Source: an uncultured Oscillospiraceae bacterium
GTDB lineage: Bacteria > Bacillota > Clostridia > Oscillospirales > Oscillospiraceae
Direction: 5' to 3'
Assembly (NCBI GenBank): GCA_910579485.1
Contig: CAJTVO010000111.1
Coordinates: 1-10,722 of the forward strand
DNA length: 10,722 bases
Shown here: piece after piece, positions 7,006 to 10,722 of the stretch
How positions within the stretch are numbered: position 1 is the stretch's first letter
Layout: each line of letters starts with the position of its first letter
The notes under the pieces: model-generated
What the model saw: the letters and a program-made list of their open reading frames with translations, nothing else
Told to the model about the DNA's origin: nothing
Database searches by the model: none
Position numbers and translations under genes: made by a program

Positions 7006-7050
7006 CGCCCCCCTGTGCAGGCTTTGCACAGGGGGGCGATCTCTTATTTA
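7006..7050 (+). terminator. Terminator of the SOD-like gene
   Basis: Perfect 14-bp stem (7006-7019 with 7025-7038; core CCCCCCTGTGCA) and a 5-base loop, followed on the plus strand by ATCTCTTATTTATTT. It lies 5 bases after the stop at 7001. On the minus strand no T run follows the stem, so for the converging redox operon it is at best a poor terminator. Confidence 0.85.
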
Positions 7051-7051
7051 T

Positions 7052-7636
7052 TTAATCCTTCCCTCTGCGCCGCAGCTTGCAGATCCCCTGGGTCATGGTG
7101 CCCATGGGGCAGAATGTACACCAGGTCCGGGGCTTGAACAGGGCCATGACGATCAGGCCGATCAGCAAGGAGGTCAGCATCAGGCTGTAGAACCCAAAGC
7201 TGAACTGGGCCGCCCAATCCGGGACCAGGCCCGCCGTATAGGCCCAGCCCCAGGGGACCCGGAAGGTCCAGAAGAGCTTGACCGCCTCCCGGAGGGAGGA
7301 CGCGCCGGAGCCCACCAGCCAGGTCTGGAACAGCATGTTCCCAAACATGGCCAGGAAAAAGGCCAGGAACCCGTACCGGAACCACTTGGAGTACATCCAG
7401 GAGGGCGTGGGCTTGTTGCGGGAGCACTTCAGGCCGCCGCCCAGCTTCATACACAGCTGGCCCCGGCCGCACAGGTGGTTGCAGAACCACTTGTTTCCGC
7501 CGAAGACGGCGAAGCCCAGGGGCACCAGAAAGTCGATCATCCCCAGCCAGGCGAACAGGATGTTGAAAAATCCCAGGGCAAAATAGACGATCGTCCAGAT
7601 CCAGAGATAGTCGTACCAATGCTTCTGCTTTTTCAC
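7052..7636 (-). CDS. Membrane 4Fe-4S binding protein, NapH/CcoG-like
   Basis: 194-residue integral membrane iron-sulfur protein, last gene of the redox operon. Hydrophobic segments lie at about 12-31, 36-46, 87-106 and 146-167. Two cysteine clusters flank the membrane core: Cys52, Cys56 and Cys62 (FCNHLCGRGQLC) with Cys71, and Cys173, Cys176 and Cys186 (CTFCPMGTMTQGIC), the pattern of the Fer4_5 domain seen in NapH, NosR and CcoG. Such proteins pass electrons between quinol or membrane partners and soluble ferredoxin. Translation begins at GTG (7634-7636), which overlaps the ferredoxin stop as GTGA; GGAAAGGACGG lies upstream. Its place in the operon suggests it delivers electrons to, or takes them from, the co-encoded ferredoxin; the direction is inference. 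Confidence 0.87.
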   Translation of the reverse strand: MKKQKHWYDYLWIWTIVYFALGFFNILFAWLGMIDFLVPLGFAVFGGNKWFCNHLCGRGQLCMKLGGGLKCSRNKPTPSWMYSKWFRYGFLAFFLAMFGNMLFQTWLVGSGASSLREAVKLFWTFRVPWGWAYTAGLVPDWAAQFSFGFYSLMLTSLLIGLIVMALFKPRTWCTFCPMGTMTQGICKLRRRGKD

Positions 7637-7836
7637 CGGTCATCCGTCCTTTCCGCCAGCGCGATACAGCCCGCCGGGCAGGCCTTGGCGCACAGGCCGC
7701 AGCCAACGCAGGTCCCGGCGTCGATCTCCGCCCAGCAGCCGTTGGGGATCTTCGCCGCGCCCTTGGGGCACGCGGAGGCACAGGTGCCGCAGGCCACACA
7801 GACGGCGCGGTCCACCCTTGCATATCGCTTCGCCAT
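7633..7836 (-). CDS. 2[4Fe-4S] ferredoxin
   Basis: 67-residue bacterial-type ferredoxin, a soluble one-electron carrier. Two classical clusters are visible: Cys13, 16, 19 and 23 (CVACGTCASACP) and Cys43, 46, 49 and 53 (CVGCGLCAKACP). Two further cysteines (34 and 57) are not needed for the clusters. The start at 7834-7836 forms TGATG with the stop of the thioredoxin gene, indicating translational coupling; the longer open frame upstream only runs antiphase through thioredoxin. The stop overlaps the GTG of the membrane Fe-S gene. Its position between thioredoxin/FTR-like genes and a membrane Fe-S protein marks it as the probable electron donor to the FTR-like enzyme. Confidence 0.93.
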   Translation of the reverse strand: MAKRYARVDRAVCVACGTCASACPKGAAKIPNGCWAEIDAGTCVGCGLCAKACPAGCIALAERTDDR

Positions 7837-8156
7837 CAGGCCTTCCCCCACGCGCTCAGTTTCCGCTCCAGGTCCTCCTTGCGGGTAAAGCCGACGGAGG
7901 AACCCTTCACCTGGCCGTTCCGGAAATACAGCAGGGCCGGGATGCTGTTGATGCCGAAGGAGTTGGCCAGCTCGGGGGCGTGGTCCACGTTCAGCTTGAC
8001 GAACTTCACCTTCCCCTCGTATTTTGCCGAGAGCTCCTGCATCACCGGGGAGAGCATCCGGCAGGGGCCGCACCACTCCGCGAAAAAGTCTACCAGGACG
8101 GGCAGCTCCGACTGGAGCACCTCCTGGGGAAACGCCGCGCTGTTGATCTCTTTCAT
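7836..8156 (-). CDS. Thioredoxin
   Basis: 106-residue cytosolic thioredoxin, a dithiol carrier that reduces protein disulfides. It has the canonical active site WCGPC (Trp28, Cys29, Cys32) inside VDFFAEWCGPCRMLSPVM, the buried Asp-type core, and the cis-proline at Pro73 (INSIPALLYFRNG). Length is normal for the family. The ATG at 8154-8156 overlaps the FTR-like stop as ATGA and has AAGGAAGGAG upstream. Encoded directly after an FTR catalytic-chain-like protein, it is the expected substrate of that enzyme, receiving electrons from ferredoxin and not from an NADPH thioredoxin reductase; this pairing is inferred from gene order. Confidence 0.95.
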   Translation of the reverse strand: MKEINSAAFPQEVLQSELPVLVDFFAEWCGPCRMLSPVMQELSAKYEGKVKFVKLNVDHAPELANSFGINSIPALLYFRNGQVKGSSVGFTRKEDLERKLSAWGKA

Positions 8157-8377
8157 GTTGGTTCTCCTTCCTTCGGGTAAGATTTGTAGTAGAGCATACA
8201 GTGACAGTATCCCTCGTAAGCGGGGTCGTCGATCTGCTCCCGGAACTCCTGGCACATGCACCGGTTGGCCTCCGACCGCTCGCGGCGGCAGGGACAGTAG
8301 CCCCCCGTCTGTTCCAGGCCCTCCCGCACCGCCTCGACCACCCCGGCGTCCGGGTTCAGTGATATCTTCGCCTTCAT
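8153..8377 (-). CDS. Ferredoxin-thioredoxin reductase catalytic-chain-like protein
   Basis: 74-residue protein with exactly six cysteines in three CxC pairs: CPC (28/30), CMC (40/42) and CHC (58/60, in GYCHCMLYYK). In plant and cyanobacterial FTR catalytic chains, four such cysteines hold a [4Fe-4S] cluster and the other two form the disulfide that is reduced by ferredoxin and passed to thioredoxin. Here the first and last pairs keep the family distance (28 residues between Cys30 and Cys58), but the middle pair sits about 7 residues closer to the first. No variable subunit gene is present in the window. First gene of the operon; ATG at 8375-8377, with AAAGGACGG about 10 bases upstream, and ATGA overlap with thioredoxin. 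Family membership is strong; activity with the neighbouring thioredoxin is inference. Confidence 0.9.
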   Translation of the reverse strand: MKAKISLNPDAGVVEAVREGLEQTGGYCPCRRERSEANRCMCQEFREQIDDPAYEGYCHCMLYYKSYPKEGEPT

Positions 8378-8388
8378 AAAAACACCGT

Positions 8389-8425
8389 CCTTTCTTTCAT
8401 GGCTCCATTCTACCAGAAAGAAAGG
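8389..8425. repeat. 10-bp inverted repeat around the redox operon -10 box
   Basis: CCTTTCTTTC (8389-8398) and GAAAGAAAGG (8416-8425) are perfect inverted copies separated by 17 bases that contain the -10 box TAGAAT. On the minus strand the promoter-proximal copy also contains the ribosome binding site of the FTR-like gene, so similarity may partly be chance. Only one arm would be transcribed, so any role would be as DNA. Confidence 0.5.
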
Positions 8426-8435
8426 GCGGCGTATG
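8407..8435 (-). promoter_or_regulatory. Redox operon promoter, activator-dependent type
   Basis: On the minus strand the -10 is TAGAAT (8407-8412). With a 17-base spacer the -35 position reads CATACG (8430-8435), a poor match to TTGACA. A good -10 with a poor -35 overlapped by an operator is typical of promoters needing a Crp/Fnr-type activator. Predicted transcription start is near 8400. Confidence 0.6.
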
Positions 8436-8449
8436 TGACCGGGTCACAT
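8433..8449. promoter_or_regulatory. Crp/Fnr-type operator palindrome
   Basis: ATGTGACCGGGTCACAT is a perfect 17-bp palindrome (8-bp arms around one central base). Its centre at 8441 falls at about -41 from the predicted start of the redox operon, the class II activator position. The half-site TGTGA is that read by E. coli CRP, and the neighbouring regulator carries the same contact residues. The gap between the TGTGA and TCACA pentamers is 5 bases, one fewer than the usual 6. Confidence 0.75.
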
Positions 8450-8452
8450 TCC

Positions 8453-9112
8453 TCAGAGATACTTTTGCAGGCGCTCCCGGTCCAGGATCTCCACCCGGCC
8501 CCGCTTCAGGGATACGGCCCCCTCCTCGGAGAGGTACTTCAAGACGCGGGTGACCACCTCCCGGGCGCTGCCGATGTTCCGGGCGATCTCGTCGTGGGTC
8601 ATGCGCAGGACCGGCTGGTCCCGGCGGACCATCTCGTCCCAGAGGAAGATCGCCACCCGGCGGTCCACGCCCATGAACAATATCTGCTGCATCATCCACA
8701 TGACGTCGGAGAAGCGCTCCGACGCCTGCTTATACATATAGAGGCCCACGTAGGGGTTGCTGTCCATGATGGGGTGCAGGACGCTCACGGGGATCACGGC
8801 GGCCCGGGCCGCCTCCGCCGCCTCGATGATGACGTCGAACTGAATGGAGTCCAGCAGGCAGGAGGCGGACAGCACGCAGCTCTCCCCGGCGTGGATGCGG
8901 AACAGGGTCACCTCGCGGCCCTCGTCGGAGAGGATATAGACCCGCAGCAGACCGGAGAGCAGGAGGATCGCCCCCTTGCACCCCATGTCGGAGCGGTGGA
9001 TCTGGTCCCCCTTCCCGTAGGTCACCATGGAGCAGCTTTTCAAGAGCCGCTCCCGCTCATCGCCGGTCAGGCGGCCCCAGAAGGGGTAGGCCGCCGAAAG
9101 GATCTCTTCCAT
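8453..9112 (-). CDS. Crp/Fnr-family transcriptional regulator
   Basis: 219-residue regulator with an N-terminal cyclic-nucleotide-binding-type beta barrel (about 10-115), a dimerisation helix (about 118-148) and a C-terminal winged helix (about 150-219). The recognition helix GSAREVVTRVLKYL has Arg184, Glu185 and Arg189 in the positions of CRP Arg180, Glu181 and Arg185, which read TGTGA. The cAMP-pocket Arg-Ser of CRP is not recognisable; the segment instead reads GESCVLSASCLLDS. Four cysteines (27, 45, 79, 85) do not match the FNR cluster spacing, so thiol or metal sensing is possible but unproven. The ATG at 9110-9112 has GAGGAGG upstream and starts 13 bases after the restored ptsI stop, so the two are probably cotranscribed. 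The palindrome at 8433-8449 begins 3 bases beyond its stop, suggesting it controls the redox operon. Confidence 0.92.
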   Translation of the reverse strand: MEEILSAAYPFWGRLTGDERERLLKSCSMVTYGKGDQIHRSDMGCKGAILLLSGLLRVYILSDEGREVTLFRIHAGESCVLSASCLLDSIQFDVIIEAAEAARAAVIPVSVLHPIMDSNPYVGLYMYKQASERFSDVMWMMQQILFMGVDRRVAIFLWDEMVRRDQPVLRMTHDEIARNIGSAREVVTRVLKYLSEEGAVSLKRGRVEILDRERLQKYL

Positions 9113-9125
9113 TGTCGATTCCTCC

Positions 9126-10722
9126 TCAAAACCGCTGGGGTCCCTCCCCCCGTTTGCGTTCCCCGCCCAGGTCCAGGCTCCGGATCGACCGGCGCAGGGG
9201 AAGGATGGCGGAGGGCGGGACGGACAGCTCATCCATCCCCATGCGCAGGAAGTCCTCCGTCAGCGCCGGGTCCGCCGCCAGCTGCCCGCAGACGCCCACC
9301 CGGCAGCCGTGGCGGCGTCCGGCCCGCCTCCACCGCATAGCGGATCATCCGCAGGACGGCGGGGTGGCGGGCGTCGCAGAAGGGCTCCAGGGCGGGGTTC
9401 CGGCGGTCGATGGCCAGGGCGTACTGGGTCAGGTCGTTGGTGCCCAGGGAGAAAAATTCCACTTCCCGGGCCAGCTCCTCCGCAATCATCACGGCGGCGG
9501 GGGTCTCTATCATAACGCCGAGCTCCGTTTCGCCGAAGGGCTCGCCCCGGCTTCCCAGTTCGGCGCGGCATTCCTCCAGAAGGGCCTTGACCTCCCGGAC
9601 CTCCCAGAGGGAGACGATCATGGGGAGCAGGATGGCCGTCTTCCCGAAGGCGGCGGCCCGCAGGATGGCCCGGAGCTGGGTCTTGAAGAGGTCCCGCCGG
9701 GTCAGGCACAGGCGGATGGCCCGCAGGCCGAGGGCCGGGTTCTCCTCCTTCTCCAGAGGGAGGCATGGGGCCTGCTTGTCGGCCCCCAGGTCCAGGGTGC
9801 GGATGACCGTCCGCTTCCCCGCCATGGCCTCCACGACCTGGCGGTAGGCGGCGAACTGCTCCTCCTCCGTGGGGAGATGCTCCGCCTCCAGGAAGAGGAA
9901 CTCGCTGCGGAAGAGGCCGACACCCTGGGCGTCGTTCTGCAATACCAGGGGCAGGTCGCCGGGACCGCCGATGTTGGCGCAGACCTCGATCTCCTGGCCG
10001 TCCAGAGTGACGTTGGGCTTCCCCCGCAGGCGGAGGAGCTGGGCGGCCTCCGTTTGCTGATGGCGGAGGGTCTGCTCCGCGGCGGACAGGAGGGCGGGGC
10101 CGGGGTCGATGGTGAGGCGTCCGGCGGCGGCGTCCAGGATCGACCGGCGGCCGTCCCAGTCCCCGCAGACCGCAACGCCGGTAAGTGCGGGAACGCCCAT
10201 GGTACGGGCCAGGATGGCGGTATGGCTGGTGACGGAGTCCCAACGGGTGACGAGGCCCAGCAGGCGGCTCCTGTCCAGCTGGGCCAGCTCGCTGGGGGCC
10301 AGATCCTCCGCCGCCAGGAGGAAGGGACCGCCGGCGGAGAAGGGGGCCTCCCCTCCCCTGCCGTCAAGGATCGCCGCCACCCGGCGGGAGACGTCCTCCA
10401 CGTCCGCCGCCCGGGCCTTCATGTAGGCGTCGTCCATGGCGGCGAAGACGGCGGCGAACTGCCCTCCGGCGGTGAGGACGGCGGCAGCGGCGGCGCAACC
10501 GCCGTCAATGGCGGCGTGGATGGCGTCCAGATAGTCCTCGTCCTCCAGCATCATGCGGTGGATCTCGAAAATGGCGGCGCCGTCCTCCCCCAGCTCCGCC
10601 CGGACACGCCGGCAGAGGGCCTCCAGCTGGGCGCCGGCTTGGGCGCGGGCCGCTTCGAAGCGCGCGCGCTCCTGGGCGGGGGGCAGGACGGCGGCAGCGG
10701 GCGGCGGGGCCTCCCTCCGGCG
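9126..10722 (-). pseudogene. ptsI: PTS enzyme I (ptsI), open at window edge, frameshifted near 3' end
   Basis: Enzyme I takes phosphate from PEP and passes it to HPr at the head of the sugar phosphotransferase system. The frame is open from the right edge; about 25 N-terminal residues lie outside. The phospho-histidine motif is SVTSHTAILART (His codon 10222-10224). Then come EVCANIGG, GVGLFRSEFLF, LPTEEEQFAAYR, KEENPALGLRAIRL, GVMIETPAAVMIAEEL and FFSLGTNDLTQYALAIDR, all in family order. Between about 9303 and 9321 the homology moves to the next frame, which encodes HGCRVGVCGQLA (active-site Cys at 9288-9290) through LRMGMDELSVPPSAILPLRRSI and stops at 9126-9128. The unshifted frame instead ends at 9229 in unrelated sequence. 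A net extra base (or four bases) explains it. This could be a real null allele or a sequencing error in GC-rich sequence. Confidence 0.88.

Noticed and set aside
8433..8449. Palindrome as a classical E. coli-type CRP or FNR site
   Set aside because: The pentamers fit CRP, but the spacer is 5 and not 6 bases, and the half-site is not the FNR TTGAT. It is kept as an operator of the local regulator only.
9303..9321. Programmed ribosomal frameshift in ptsI
   Set aside because: The sequence has no slippery heptamer or internal Shine-Dalgarno-like stimulator that I can identify, and enzyme I is not known to use frameshifting. A mutation or sequencing error is more likely.
8399..9340. Plus-strand open frame of 313 codons
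   Set aside because: It is antisense to the Crp/Fnr regulator and the end of ptsI, with no ribosome binding site and no family features. It is a composition artefact.

Overview
The window is GC-rich (roughly 60% or more by eye) and looks like the chromosome of an anaerobic gut Firmicute, probably an Oscillospiraceae/Flavonifractor-like clostridium. The evidence is strong AGGAGG-type ribosome binding sites, sigma-A-like promoters, a lipoprotein carrying DUF4358 and transglutaminase-like domains, a ferredoxin-thioredoxin reductase-like protein and a clostridial type Crp/Fnr regulator. This placement is inference. No tRNA, rRNA, CRISPR array, insertion sequence or phage gene is visible, and no gene-free stretch exceeds 300 bases.

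Left part, mostly minus strand: a nearly complete glutaminyl-tRNA synthetase gene (glnS), open at the left edge and with its own consensus promoter. Upstream of it lies a three-gene, translationally coupled operon encoding an XRE-AbrB fusion regulator, an ABC ATPase and an ABC-2 type permease. A divergent promoter region (about 3779-3944) separates this operon from a plus-strand gene for a large secreted lipoprotein with a C-terminal transglutaminase-like domain. That gene ends convergently, at a shared bidirectional terminator, against a minus-strand purine-type phosphoribosyltransferase gene. A Cu/Zn superoxide dismutase-like gene then runs on the plus strand and ends in a strong terminator.

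Right part, all minus strand: ptsI (PTS enzyme I, open at the right edge and frameshifted near its 3' end), then 13 bases later a Crp/Fnr-family regulator gene. Immediately downstream of the regulator is a perfect 17-bp palindrome centred near -41 of a promoter with a good -10 box and a poor -35 box. That promoter serves a four-gene, overlapping redox operon: ferredoxin-thioredoxin reductase (FTR) catalytic-chain-like protein, thioredoxin, 2[4Fe-4S] ferredoxin and a membrane 4Fe-4S protein. The simplest reading is a dedicated electron relay between a membrane iron-sulfur protein and thioredoxin, controlled by the adjacent regulator.

Most noteworthy are the redox operon with its class II-like operator, the shifted position of the middle CxC motif in the FTR-like protein, the ptsI frameshift that removes the active-site cysteine segment from the reading frame, an apparent internal duplication of the DUF4358-like unit in the lipoprotein, and an unusual low-GC C-terminal tail on GlnRS.
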